From Flavimaribacter sediminis (GTDB taxonomy: Bacteria > Pseudomonadota > Alphaproteobacteria > Rhizobiales > Rhizobiaceae): a stretch of DNA of 64,000 bases. Where the stretch lies: assembly GCF_019492055.1 (NCBI RefSeq), contig NZ_JAICBX010000002.1:496001-560000 (forward strand). The letters run 5' to 3'. Positions within the stretch are counted from its first letter, which is position 1; every line of letters begins with the position of its first letter. Positions 25,991 through 35,900 of this stretch are shown here, in pieces. A program made the translations under genes and the position numbers. The notes below the pieces were generated by a model, which did no database searches, was not told the origin of the DNA, and was given only the letters and a program-made list of their open reading frames with translations.

Positions 25991-27016
25991 CTATTCCTCC
26001 ATCACGCCTTCGCGTCCCATCAGGCCGCGCGGCATGGTCAGCAGAATGATCACGGCGACGAGATAGATGATGATCTGGTCGATGCCGGGAAAGATGCTTT
26101 TGATCTCGTTCATCGACGCAAAGGACTGCAGTATGCCAAGCATGAAGCCTGCAAGAACGGCGCCTGGAAGAGATCCCATGCCGCCAACGACGACCACGAC
26201 GAAGGACAGGACAAGGAAATCCATGCCCATGTGATAGTCGGGCGGCAGGATCGGCGTGTACATCACGCCGGCGAGCCCGGCCACAACGGCGGCGAGACCG
26301 AAAACGACCGTGAATCGCTTCTGGATGTTGATGCCCAGAAGCCCCACCGTCTCGCTGTCGCGCATGCCGGCCCGCACGACCATGCCGTAGGTCGTGAACT
26401 GCAGGAACGCGAAGACGGCGCCGATCACGACGACGGAAAATCCGAAGAAGACCAGCCGCCACCAGGGATAGACGATCGTGCCTGCAAGACCGAACCAGGC
26501 GCCGATGTCGGCGCTGCCCGATACGATTTCGGGAGCAGCCTGCGGGATCGGATTGGCGCCGTAGTAATGCTTGATGATTTCCTGGATGACGATGGCGAGG
26601 CCGAAGGTGACCAGTATCTGGTCGGCGTGCGGCCGCTTGTAGAAATATTTGATCAGCCCGCGCTCCATCACCACGCCGATCAACAGCATGACGGGGATTG
26701 CGACAATGATCGAGACAGGGACCGAGTAATTCAGGAGAAAGGCGCCGAAATCTCCGAGCCAGGCCTCGACGTAAGGCGTGCGAATTTCGAGCGGCGTGCC
26801 CCACGCGGTTTTCTGTTCCGGATCGAGAACGACCTTTTCCAGCGTGAGGATCTTGTTGAAGGTGACGGCGCAGAACGCGCCGAGCATGAACAGCGCGCCA
26901 TGGGCGAAATTCACCACGCCCAGCGTTCCGAAGACCAGGGTCAATCCGAGGGCGATCAGCGCGTAGGCTCCGCCCTTGTCAAGACCGTTGAGGAATTGAA
27001 GTAATAGTGCGTCCAT
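25991..27016 (-). CDS. livH: Branched-chain amino acid/amide ABC transporter permease, LivH-like
   Basis: The protein has 341 aa, longer than the usual ~290-310 because of a loop near residues 50-85 (EKVVLDPEQKTAWGTPLEIR) between early helices. LivH signatures are GGAYALIALGLTLVFGTLGVVNFAHGALFML at the start and VVVVGGMGSLPGAVLAGF in the second half. It has about eight membrane segments. It forms the importer channel with LivM. Confidence 0.92.
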   Translation of the reverse strand: MDALLLQFLNGLDKGGAYALIALGLTLVFGTLGVVNFAHGALFMLGAFCAVTFNKILTLEKVVLDPEQKTAWGTPLEIRTPYVEAWLGDFGAFLLNYSVPVSIIVAIPVMLLIGVVMERGLIKYFYKRPHADQILVTFGLAIVIQEIIKHYYGANPIPQAAPEIVSGSADIGAWFGLAGTIVYPWWRLVFFGFSVVVIGAVFAFLQFTTYGMVVRAGMRDSETVGLLGINIQKRFTVVFGLAAVVAGLAGVMYTPILPPDYHMGMDFLVLSFVVVVVGGMGSLPGAVLAGFMLGILQSFASMNEIKSIFPGIDQIIIYLVAVIILLTMPRGLMGREGVMEE

Positions 27017-27043
27017 CTCGAAAGCCTGTGCTTACGTCCCCAG

Positions 27044-27087
27044 GGCGACATATCGCCGATTGGACCGGCCGACCTTACGGCCGGTCC
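27044..27087 (-). other. Intercistronic hairpins between the binding-protein gene and livH
   Basis: A 9-bp stem GGACCGGCC (27062-27070) / GGCCGGTCC (27079-27087) with an 8-nt loop, followed in the transcript by a smaller GGCGA / TCGCC stem (27044-27057). There is no T run, so it looks like an mRNA-stabilising or partial-termination hairpin that would make the binding protein more abundant than the permeases. Confidence 0.6.
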
Positions 27088-27113
27088 GTTGTCATTGTCC
27101 GTTGTTCAGCGCC

Positions 27114-28457
27114 TTAGCACTTCTTGACGTCTGCCGGACCAAGCTCACCGCCGAAGATCGCCGGATCGTAGGTGACCTGATCGCGCGGAACGATCTTCAC
27201 CACTTCGAGCAGGTCGAACTGCGACGTCGGATTCTCGTTGCCCTTCACGACAAGAACATCCTTGAAGCACTGGTGGTCGGCGGCGCGGTAGAGCGTCGGA
27301 CCGTTGCCCATGCCGTCGAACTCGAAGCCTTCGAGCGCTTCAATGACCTGCGGCGGCGTGAACGCGCCGGCCCGCTCGCAAGCGTCGGCGTAAAGCAGCG
27401 TCTGCACGTAGCAGGTTTGCGCAGCCTGGGACGGCGGAAAGCCGTACTCCTGGCCGAACGACTTGACGAACGCCTGGGAGGCGTCGTCCTGCAGCGACCA
27501 GTTCCAGTTTGTCGTGCCGAGAATGCCCTTTATGTTTTCGCCGGCGCCCTGCGCCATCAGGCGGGAGAACAGCGGAACGACGATCTCGAAGTTCTTGCCG
27601 TTGACCTGCTTTTCGCGCATGCCGAACTGAACGGCCTGGGTCAGCGAGTTGACCATGTCCTTGCCGTAGTGGTTCAGGATCAAAACATCAGCGCCCGAGT
27701 TCAGGACCGGCGTCAGGTACTGCGAGAAGTCGCCGGCGCCGAGCGGCGTGCGCACTGCGTTGGCGGTGTTCCAGCCGAGGTTTTCGGTCGCGTTCTTGAT
27801 CGACTCTTCCTGCGTCCAGCCCCAGGTGTAGTCGGCCGTCAGATGGTAGGCCGTGCGGTCCTTGCCGAGCTGTTCGGCGAGAATTGGACCAAGCGCCTGA
27901 CCGGACATGTAGGCGTTGAAGAAGTGACGGAAGCCGAAACGCTTCTTGTCCTTGCCGGTGGTGTCGTTGGAGTGGGTCAGACCGGCCATGAAAATGATGC
28001 CGTTTTCCTGACACAGGCCCTGCACGGCGACAGCCACGCCGGAGGAAGATCCGCCGGTGATCATGATGGCGCCGTCTTTTTCGATCATGCGTTTCGCCGA
28101 AGCGCGCGCGGCGTCGGACTTGGTCTGGGTGTCGCCGGTCACATATTCGACCTTCTTGCCCAGAATGCCGTTGCCCTTGAGGGCCTTGGACGAGAACGTG
28201 TTGAGCATTCCGCCGTCGCCTTCACCGTTCAGGTGCTTGACGGCCAGCTGGTAAGCGCGCAGTTCGTCCGCGCCTTCGTCGGCGTAGGGACCGGACTGCG
28301 GAACGTTGAACCCGAGGGTCACGGTGCTGCCCGTAGGCATGTTGCAGAATTCTTCGGCATAGGCGCCGCGCACGAAACTCATCGGCGCAGCGAGGGCGAC
28401 ACCCGATGCTGCGCCTGCCTTGAGCAGGTTACGGCGTGTCAATGCGATCTTGGACAT
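27114..28457 (-). CDS. ABC transporter substrate-binding protein, LivK/amide-binding family
   Basis: The protein has 447 aa with an excellent GGGAGGA site. The Tat-type signal is LTRRNLLKAGAASGVALAAP, with export to the periplasm. The mature part has a type-I periplasmic-binding fold (VTLGFNVPQSGPYADEGADELRAYQLAVKHLN; MITGGSSSGVAVAVQGL; DYTWGWTQEESIKNA). Its size is nearer to the amide/urea branch than to the ~370-aa leucine-binding proteins, so the ligand may be an amide, urea derivative or aromatic acid. It heads the livHMGF-type operon and is divergent from hemA. Confidence 0.9.
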   Translation of the reverse strand: MSKIALTRRNLLKAGAASGVALAAPMSFVRGAYAEEFCNMPTGSTVTLGFNVPQSGPYADEGADELRAYQLAVKHLNGEGDGGMLNTFSSKALKGNGILGKKVEYVTGDTQTKSDAARASAKRMIEKDGAIMITGGSSSGVAVAVQGLCQENGIIFMAGLTHSNDTTGKDKKRFGFRHFFNAYMSGQALGPILAEQLGKDRTAYHLTADYTWGWTQEESIKNATENLGWNTANAVRTPLGAGDFSQYLTPVLNSGADVLILNHYGKDMVNSLTQAVQFGMREKQVNGKNFEIVVPLFSRLMAQGAGENIKGILGTTNWNWSLQDDASQAFVKSFGQEYGFPPSQAAQTCYVQTLLYADACERAGAFTPPQVIEALEGFEFDGMGNGPTLYRAADHQCFKDVLVVKGNENPTSQFDLLEVVKIVPRDQVTYDPAIFGGELGPADVKKC

Positions 28458-28633
28458 GTATTCCTCCCGAATATAACTGAAAGACTGTTCTGACTCCCGA
28501 CCAGAACTGCCGGGATGCTAACGCAATGTTACGAACCCGCAATAAGCCATTCGGTTATAAGACCTTCGTATTATAGACTTTCGTCTAAGAGCCTTTATCA
28601 ATCACAGGCCTCCAAAGAGGCAACCGCGCATGA

Positions 28634-28647
28634 TTGATCAGGATCAA
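28634..28647 (+). promoter_or_regulatory. FNR/FixK-type anaerobox upstream of hemA
   Basis: The perfect consensus TTGATCAGGATCAA (TTGAT-N4-ATCAA) is centred about 142 nt before the hemA start and about 183 nt from the divergent transporter gene. FnrL/FixK control of hemA is established in several alphaproteobacteria. The rest of the 325-nt gap is AT-rich (28540-28690) and contains no gene. Confidence 0.85.
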
Positions 28648-28782
28648 GGCTGCGTCACATTTGCAGGTTTAGATCTAATCTAATTTCTGCTAGCGGTCTT
28701 TTCGGCTGCGGTATAAACTATGAAACTGCCTCGGGCAGGTCGTTCAAACCCGGCCCGACAACGACCCGGAGTACTTTGCTTA

Positions 28783-30060
28783 ATGGACTATCGCGGCATC
28801 TTCCAAAACGCAGTCGATCAGCTGCATGCGGAAAAGCGTTATCGCGTTTTTGCGAATCTCGAACGGATCGCGGGCAGGTTTCCGCGCGCGCTTCACCGCT
28901 CCGGCGACACGATGCGCGAAGTCACCGTCTGGTGCTCCAACGACTATCTCGGCATGGGCCAGCATGACGACGTCATCGACGCGCTGTGCAATGCAGCCGG
29001 CAAGATGGGATCCGGCGCCGGCGGCACGCGCAATATCTCCGGCACCAACCATCCGCTGGTCGAGCTTGAGCACGAACTGGCCGATCTCCACGGCAAGGAA
29101 GCAGCGCTCGTCTTCACTTCCGGCTTCATTTCCAACGACGCCTCGATTTCGACGATCGCAAAACTCCTGCCGAACTGCCTGATCCTGTCCGATGAACTCA
29201 ATCACGCCTCGATGATCGAAGGCGTCAAGCGGTCCGGCGCGGAAAAGAAGATCTTCCGTCACAATGACCTCGAACACCTCGAAGACCTGCTGGCCAGCGC
29301 CGATCCTTTGCGCGCCAAGCTGATTGTCTTTGAATCCGTCTATTCGATGGACGGCGACATTGCGCCGATCGAGGCGATCGCCGATCTGGCGGACAAATAC
29401 AACGCCATGACCTATATCGACGAGGTCCACGCCGTCGGCATGTACGGCCTGCGCGGCGGCGGCATCACGGATCGGGACGGTCTTGCGTCGCGCATCGATG
29501 TGATCGAGGGAACGCTCGCCAAGGCGTTCGGCGCGCTGGGCGGCTACATCACCGGCTCCCGCGCCCTGATCGACGCCGTGCGCTCCTATGCTCCCGGCTT
29601 CATCTTCACGACGGCGTTGCCGCCTTCGATCGCAGCGGCTGCGACCGCATCCATCCGGCATCTCAAGACCTCGCAGACCGAGCGCGCGCTGCACCAGCTC
29701 CAGGCGCGCAAGACGAAGGACGCCTTGAGCGCCGCCGGACTGCCGGTCATGCCGTCGGACACCCATATCGTTCCGGTTCTGGTCGGCGATCCCGAACTCT
29801 GCAAGAAAGCGTCCGATCGCCTGATGGACGTGCATGGCATCTATATCCAGCCGATCAATTACCCGACCGTGCCGCGCGGCACAGAGCGCCTGCGTATTAC
29901 GCCGAGCCCGTTCCACGACGACGCGCTGATCGCCGATCTCGTCGGCGCCCTGACCGAGGTATGGAACACGCTGGGAATTCCCTTCGCGGGAAATGAAAGC
30001 GCCGAAGACGCCCGCAACGACCGCATTGTCCGTCTGCCGGTCTCGAAGGCGGGCGGTTAA
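28783..30060 (+). CDS. hemA: 5-aminolevulinate synthase
   Basis: The protein has 425 aa from ATG 28783 (GGAG 11 nt upstream); the longer frame lacks a site. It condenses glycine and succinyl-CoA to 5-aminolevulinate, the first step of heme synthesis by the C4 route typical of alphaproteobacteria. Signatures are [38 protein letters not shown], the Asp/His pair [12 protein letters not shown], and pyridoxal-binding Lys247 in [15 protein letters not shown]. The Glu/Asn-rich C-terminal tail after residue 400 is variable. An FNR/FixK box upstream suggests oxygen-responsive control. Confidence 0.96.
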   Translation: MDYRGIFQNAVDQLHAEKRYRVFANLERIAGRFPRALHRSGDTMREVTVWCSNDYLGMGQHDDVIDALCNAAGKMGSGAGGTRNISGTNHPLVELEHELADLHGKEAALVFTSGFISNDASISTIAKLLPNCLILSDELNHASMIEGVKRSGAEKKIFRHNDLEHLEDLLASADPLRAKLIVFESVYSMDGDIAPIEAIADLADKYNAMTYIDEVHAVGMYGLRGGGITDRDGLASRIDVIEGTLAKAFGALGGYITGSRALIDAVRSYAPGFIFTTALPPSIAAAATASIRHLKTSQTERALHQLQARKTKDALSAAGLPVMPSDTHIVPVLVGDPELCKKASDRLMDVHGIYIQPINYPTVPRGTERLRITPSPFHDDALIADLVGALTEVWNTLGIPFAGNESAEDARNDRIVRLPVSKAGG

Positions 30061-30150
30061 GACCCATCCTTCGATCGCGATGGTGAGCGAAAGCCCCGCA
30101 CACGGATTGTCGCGCCGATCGGCCTGCCTGCTTGGGCAGTCCGACCTGAT

Positions 30151-31317
30151 CTAAATTCCTGAAATGAAATCGGCGAGCCGGCTGGCCGCCTCCTCGACCT
30201 GATCCTGACGCCGCAGGAAACAGGCCCGGAAGAACTGTTCGCCACCCGGACCGAAGCCGGTTCCGGGCGCAAGGCCGACATTGGCTTCATCGATGATCCG
30301 GTAGCCTGCGCTTGACGCGTCATCCAGGCCGTCGATCGCGAAGAACGCGTAGAACGACCCCTCCGGTCTGACCATCCGCACCCGGTTCGTGGCGAGAAGC
30401 GCGTCGCACAGCGCGTCCCGGGCGGAACGGGCGCGCGCTTTCTGGTCCTCGACATAGTCTTCGCCTTCTTCCAGCGCCGCGACGCAGCCCCGCTGCATGA
30501 ACTGCGCCACACCGGACGTCGAATACTGGATGAGGTTCTCGAAGACCTGCCCGAGTTCGGCCGAGGCCTTGATCCATCCGACCCGCCAGCCCGTCATCGA
30601 CCAGTTCTTGGAGAATGAGTTGACGAAGATGATGCGGTCGTCCGCATCCGCCACGTCGAGGAAGGACGGCGCTCGATGTCCGGCGTAGTAAAAGCGCGAA
30701 TAGATCTCGTCGGCGATGATCCACAGGCCGTGGCGACGCGCGATGTCGAGAATATCGGCCAGGTTTTCGCGGCTCGCGACCCAGCCGCAGGGGTTCGACG
30801 GCGTGTTCAGGAATATCGCGCGTGTTTTCGGCGTGACGGCGTCCGCAATGCGCTGCGTATCCAGTGTCCAGCCGGTTTCGCCGAATTCGAGCGGCGCAGA
30901 CACCGGCGTGGATCCCGAAATGGCGAGCGCTGCGGAAATGTTGGGCCAGGACGGCGTTGCATAGACCACTTCGCTTCCCGGCGGACAGACCGCAGTTACG
31001 GCGAGCACGATCGACTGCATTCCGGATCCCGTGACAAAAAACGTCTCCGGATCGTGGCTGCCGCCGAAATGCCGCTCGTAATAGCTGGCGAGCGCTTCGC
31101 GCAATGGCGGAATGCCGCGCTGCCAGGTATAGAATGTCTCGCCGTTCTCGAGACCCTGGCTGGCGGCGCGGGCGATGAAATCGGGAGTAGGCCGGTCGCC
31201 CTCGCCAACCCATAAGGGAATAAGCCCCTCGCGATCGCGCCCGTAATTCAACATGGCGACGATCTGGCTTTCAGGCGCATTGCGCGCGGGCGGGCTAAGA
31301 TGGTCGATCAATGACAT
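30151..31317 (-). CDS. Class I/II pyridoxal-phosphate aminotransferase
   Basis: The protein has 388 aa with an AGGAGA site. Fold-type I signatures are PTPDFIARAASQGLENGETFYTWQRG, SGMQSIVLAVTA, LNTPSNPCGW, IADEIYSRFYYAG, and pyridoxal-binding Lys in VNSFSKNWSMTGWRVGW, with Arg in FFRACFL. It resembles the aspartate/aromatic aminotransferase-like proteins annotated broadly in rhizobia; the amino donor and acceptor cannot be told. It is monocistronic, facing hemA tail to tail. Confidence 0.9.
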   Translation of the reverse strand: MSLIDHLSPPARNAPESQIVAMLNYGRDREGLIPLWVGEGDRPTPDFIARAASQGLENGETFYTWQRGIPPLREALASYYERHFGGSHDPETFFVTGSGMQSIVLAVTAVCPPGSEVVYATPSWPNISAALAISGSTPVSAPLEFGETGWTLDTQRIADAVTPKTRAIFLNTPSNPCGWVASRENLADILDIARRHGLWIIADEIYSRFYYAGHRAPSFLDVADADDRIIFVNSFSKNWSMTGWRVGWIKASAELGQVFENLIQYSTSGVAQFMQRGCVAALEEGEDYVEDQKARARSARDALCDALLATNRVRMVRPEGSFYAFFAIDGLDDASSAGYRIIDEANVGLAPGTGFGPGGEQFFRACFLRRQDQVEEAASRLADFISGI

Positions 31318-31423
31318 CGCTTGTCTCCTGTCTGTCAGGCGATAGCCTGTCCAGCATCAAAAAACACGCAAAAAAGGTTGATGCGTCCATCCCGCCTCCT
31401 GATGGAAGCGGAGGTTGTTCCCG

Positions 31424-31837
31424 CTATTTCTTCAACAGATCGCGAATCTCGGTCAGAAGCTGGATATCGGCAGGCGGCGCCGCCGGTTCCGCCGGCGCTT
31501 TGGCCTGCTCCCTGCGGATCGAGTTCACGCCCTTGATCAACATGAAGATGATGAAGGCCAGGATGACGAAATTGACGACCACGGTGAGGAAATTGCCATA
31601 GGCGAAAACCGCGCCCTGCTCGCGCGCGGCGTCGAGCGTGTCCGCCGTCACGTTGCCGCTCAGCGGAATATAGTAGTCGGAGAAATCGAAACCGCCGAAA
31701 ATCGTCCCGACGATCGGCATGATGATGTCGTCCGTCAGCGATTTGACGATGAGGCCGAAAGCCCCGCCGATGATGACGCCCACCGCCAGATCCATGACAT
31801 TTCCGCGGGAGATGAATTCCTTGAACTCGTTGAGCAT
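31424..31837 (-). CDS. mscL: Large-conductance mechanosensitive channel
   Basis: The protein has 137 aa with a GAGGGA site. The N-terminal [28 protein letters not shown] (S1 helix and first membrane segment) and the second membrane segment [20 protein letters not shown] are diagnostic; the C-terminal bundle ends TEIRDLLKK. It acts as an emergency pressure valve in the inner membrane under hypo-osmotic shock. The linker before the bundle is Ala/Pro-rich. Confidence 0.97.
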   Translation of the reverse strand: MLNEFKEFISRGNVMDLAVGVIIGGAFGLIVKSLTDDIIMPIVGTIFGGFDFSDYYIPLSGNVTADTLDAAREQGAVFAYGNFLTVVVNFVILAFIIFMLIKGVNSIRREQAKAPAEPAAPPADIQLLTEIRDLLKK

Positions 31838-32161
31838 GTCGTCCCTCTTTTTCTCTGTAATACAGCCGGCATAGCCGTACTTATCTACTATGCTTCTCTT
31901 TTACTTGAAAATAGTCTCATTGCTGAAGTTCTGATGTAAATCTTCATCAGATTGCGCTTGGGCTCAGGACCAAAAAATTCTGACCGGGGCAAACGGCGCC
32001 ATCACCGGTCGCCATTGGCAATTCGTCCGATGTCCGCTTCGCGTCCAACGCAGACATAAAATGACCGCAAGTGTTGCGATTGGGCCCATGTCCCGGTTGA
32101 AGAGACACGGGTGGACCCTATCTCCCGTTTGACAATCAAAGCAGCCGCTGAATGGAGGTGC
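31838..32161. other. Intergenic region upstream of mscL and of a small exported protein
   Basis: No gene is supported in this stretch. It is AT-rich at 31890-31980 and contains the inverted repeat CTGATG (31931-31936) / CATCAG (31945-31950), which may act as an operator or a small hairpin for the divergent promoters. No other structure is visible. Confidence 0.4.
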
Positions 32162-32512
32162 ATGGTCGTGAAACGATGGGGCTCGTTAGCTGTGCTTGTC
32201 GCGATTTTGGCAGCGCCGCCAGTGTGGGCAAGCACCCTGTCCGCCGATGAAATCAAGGCAGAAATGCTGGACCGGACCATCGTCACATGGCGGTTCGGCA
32301 TGCGGATCACCATGCGCTACCGGAGCGGCGGCGCAGTCACCGCGAGCGCCATGCTCGGCGCCGTAGAGGGCGCCTGGGCGGCGCGTGGCAACGAGATCTG
32401 CTCGACCTTTCCCAGCGGTCCTGCCAAGGGCACAAGTTGTGTCAGCTTTCGACGCGACGGACCAGGCCGGTATATCAGCTCGGAAGGCGTACGATTTCGG
32501 GTTATCGATTGA
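32162..32512 (+). CDS. Small exported protein of unknown function (116 aa)
   Basis: ATG 32162 follows a strong GGAGGTGC site, which decides against the longer frame from 32111. The signal peptide is MVVKRWGSLAVLVAILAAPPVWA. The mature part is beta-rich with two Cys (in NEICSTFP and GTSCVSF) spaced to form a disulfide and a YRSGG...W repeat-like layout (FGMRITMRYRSGGAV, AVEGAWAARGNEIC). This recalls small periplasmic proteins of the DUF995 kind, but the match is by eye only. It is monocistronic. Confidence 0.7.
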   Translation: MVVKRWGSLAVLVAILAAPPVWASTLSADEIKAEMLDRTIVTWRFGMRITMRYRSGGAVTASAMLGAVEGAWAARGNEICSTFPSGPAKGTSCVSFRRDGPGRYISSEGVRFRVID

Positions 32513-32652
32513 ACCACCGGCAAACGTCTTGAATGGTTCACGGGCGAAATCCAGATTGAAGGAACGATTCAGGCCTGATGGCCGAGCGAAGCTCGGACAG
32601 ACTTTTTGATCTGAAACTGGTCTTTCCCCGGATCAACCGATGAGTTCTGACC

Positions 32653-32819
32653 CTGGCGCACCGAATCTGAAGTTCGTTACATCCTGCAGCACGCTTTGTT
32701 CGAACTTCAGATTCGATAAGGGCATTAGCAAGAAAATGATTCTAGTGTGGTTTACGGATTTGCAGTTCCTGTATGAGACAGCTGCTACAATGTCAGGAAC
32801 TTCAAATCCACCACGCTAG
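32653..32819. repeat. 167-bp double-hairpin dispersed repeat, copy 2
   Basis: It has the same two-hairpin layout as 11638-11804: hairpin A 32653-32728 (inner arms CGAATCTGAAGTT and AACTTCAGATTCG intact, outer arms degenerate) and hairpin B 32742-32819 (CTAGTGTGG outer arm, one inner mismatch). The two copies have the same length and orientation. It lies in the 405-nt gap before the symporter-kinase gene; the rest of that gap has nothing recognisable. Confidence 0.85.
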
Positions 32820-32917
32820 CACTTTGTGCGCATTTGCGCCGGCATTGTTTGCCGCTATTCTGGCGCGGAACGGCGGAAGGCCGTTCTTGGCAGAATGGAT
32901 TGGCCGGGAGGACCCTT

Positions 32918-35900
32918 GTGCCGGGCTGGGTGATCGTCACATCGGCGCTGCTTTATCTGCTGCTTCTGTTCGCCATCGCAAGCTATGGCGACGGCAGGGG
33001 CGTCACTGCGCGCACCGCCAACAGGGGCAGACCGCTTATCTACGCCTTGAGCCTTGCCGTCTATTGTACGTCCTGGACCTATTTCGGCGGGGTTGGCCTG
33101 GCGGCCAATCGCGGCCTTGAATTCCTGACCATCTATATCGGGCCAATCCTCGCCTTCACGATCGGATTGCCCGTCATCCGGCGCATCATCAATCTCGCCA
33201 AGGCCGAAAAGCTCACATCCATCGCCGACTTCATCGCCGCGCGCTACGGCAAGAACCCGATGGTCGCCGGACTGGTCGCGATCATCGCCATCGTCGGCAC
33301 GATTCCCTATATCGCGCTGCAGCTGAAGGCCGTCTCGTCCTCGGTGACCATCATTGTCACGGATACGCCGTTCGCCGGTTCCCCCGGCGGCGTTTTCCTC
33401 ACCGATATTTCGCTGATCGTGGCGATGTTGCTCGCCACCTTCGCCATCATCTTCGGCACGCGTCACACCGATGCGACGGAACACCAGAACGGCCTGATCC
33501 TGGCGATCGCCACCGAATCGGTGGTCAAGCTGCTGGCCTTTACCGCGGTCGGGCTCTTCGCCACGTTCTACCTGTTCGACGGGCCGGGACACCTGATCGA
33601 GGAAGCGAGGCAGCATCCGGACGTCGTCGCGGCGCTCAGCCATCAGACAAGCCCGTCGCGCTGGATCGTGCTGACCATGCTGTCCACCTTCGCGATCATC
33701 ATGCTGCCGCGCCAGTTTCACGTCACCGTCGTCGAAAACCGGACCGACGACGAACTGCGCACTGCGCGCTATCTGTTCCCGCTCTATCTGATCGCCATTA
33801 ATATCTTCGTCATACCTGTCGCCGTTGCGGGCCTTCTGGTTTTCGACGGCCAGGGCAACGCCGACCAGTTCGTGCTCTCATTGCCGCTGGCGAACGATCT
33901 GCAACTGCTGTCGCTCGTCACCTTCATCGGCGGCTTTTCGGCTGCAACCGCCATGGTCATCGTCGCCTCCGTGGCGATCGCGATCATGGTGTCCAACGAC
34001 CTTGTCATGCCGATCCTGCTCCGGCGCAACATCATCCGCAGCGACGGCGACAGGAGCGACTTTTCGGGTACGATCCTGAAGGTTCGGCGCACCGCCATTT
34101 TTCTTATTCTCGCGCTCGGCTACGCCTATTACCGGTCGGCCGATATCAACGCCGGACTGGCGTCGATCGGCCTGCTCTCCTTCGCGGCCATCGCGCAATT
34201 CGCGCCGCCGCTCTTCGGCGGGCTGATCTGGTGGCGCGCCAATGCGCGCGGCGCGATCCTCGGCCTGGGCGGCGGCATCCTCATCTGGACCTATCTCCTG
34301 TTCCTTCCGAGCTTCGGCGGCCCCGACAACTCGCACATCGCCACGGCGATCCTGCATTTCCTGGTTCCGGGCCTCGACGCATTTTCGCACGCCGGCGCCG
34401 ACCCGCTGGTCAACAGCGTTATCCTCAGTCTTATTGTCAACATCGCGCTCTTTATCGGCGGCTCGCTCAGTCGCCCCGCAAAACCGCTGGAGCGCATCCA
34501 GGCCGGCGTGTTCATTCCGAAACGCTCGGTCATCCGGCCGGCCCAGGGCGATTGGCAGACCAACATCACGATCGCCGACCTGAAGAACACCACCGCGCGC
34601 TATCTCGGCGCCGAGCGAACCGAACGGTCTTTCCACAGCTACGAGACCCAGCACGGCAAATGGCTGGAACCGTCGGCGCCGGCCGATATGGATGTGGTGC
34701 GCTATTCCGAACAATTGCTGGGCAGCGCCATCGGGTCGGCTTCCGCGCGGCTTGTGCTGTCGCTGCTCCTGCAGAAGGACGACACCTCTTCCGACACGGC
34801 GCGCCTGCTGGACGAAGCCTCGGAAGCGCTGCAATACAATCGCGACCTGCTGGAGACGGCGCTTGGACAGATGGACCAGGGCGTGACGGTGTTCGACGAG
34901 ACCAATCGTCTGAGCATCTGGAACCGACGCTTTCGCGCGCTGCTGGATTTGCCCGAGACGGTGGGCCAGGTCGGCGTGGCGCTGGAAGACATCGTCGCCA
35001 TTCTGGTCAAGCGCGGCGACGTTGCGCCGGATCAGGTTCGGCAAACGATCGGGAATTTCCTGTCGATGGACAAATCCTGGACGCTGAACCTTGCGGAATC
35101 GGGGCGCATTATCGAAATCCGGTCCAATCCGATGCCGGACAACGGCGTGGTCACCACCTATGCCGACATCACCGAGAGGGTCGCCTCCGCCAAGGCGCTG
35201 CGTCAGGCCAACGAAACACTCGAACAGCGCGTCGCCGAGCGCACGGCGGAGCTGATGCGGGTCAACGCGGAGCTGGCGCTCGCCCAGTCGCGCGCCGAAG
35301 AGGCCAATCTCGGCAAGACCCGTTTCCTTGCAGCCGCCGGCCACGACATCCTGCAGCCTCTGAATGCGGCGCGGCTCTATTCATCATCCCTGGTGGAAAG
35401 GCTCGGACGGTCGAACGAGCAGAGCCTGGTCCGCAACATCGATTCATCCCTGGAATCGGTGGAATCGATCCTCGGCGCAGTCCTCGACATATCCCGGCTC
35501 GACACGGGCGACATGCGTCCGCAAATTTCCAGCTTTCCATTGAACGAGGTGCTCAGGCGCATCGAAACCGACTTCCTGCCGATGGCGGCCGAAAGGAAGC
35601 TGCGCCTCAGGGTCGTGCGCACGTCGGCCATCGTGCGCAGCGACCCCAACCTTCTGCGTCGGCTGATCCAGAACCTGGTGTCGAACGCCATCAAATACAC
35701 CAGCGACGGAACGGTTCTCGTCGGCGTGCGTCACGCCGGCGACAATGTCGTGGTGCAGGTCATCGACACCGGAATCGGTATTCCGGCGCACAGTTTCAAA
35801 ACGGTTTTCAAGGAATTTACGCGGCTCGACGAGGGGGCAAAAACAGCCGCAGGCCTCGGCCTCGGCCTGTCTATCGTGGACAGGATCGCGAAAGTGCTCG

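Noticed and set aside
24456-26804. 782-codon open frame on the minus strand
   Set aside because: It lies out of frame over livG, livM and livH, which have clear family motifs; its own translation is Arg/His-rich low-complexity sequence typical of a GC-rich shadow frame.
33878-35344. 488-codon open frame on the minus strand
   Set aside because: It is antisense to the symporter-kinase gene, with Arg/Gly/Gln-rich translation and no motif.
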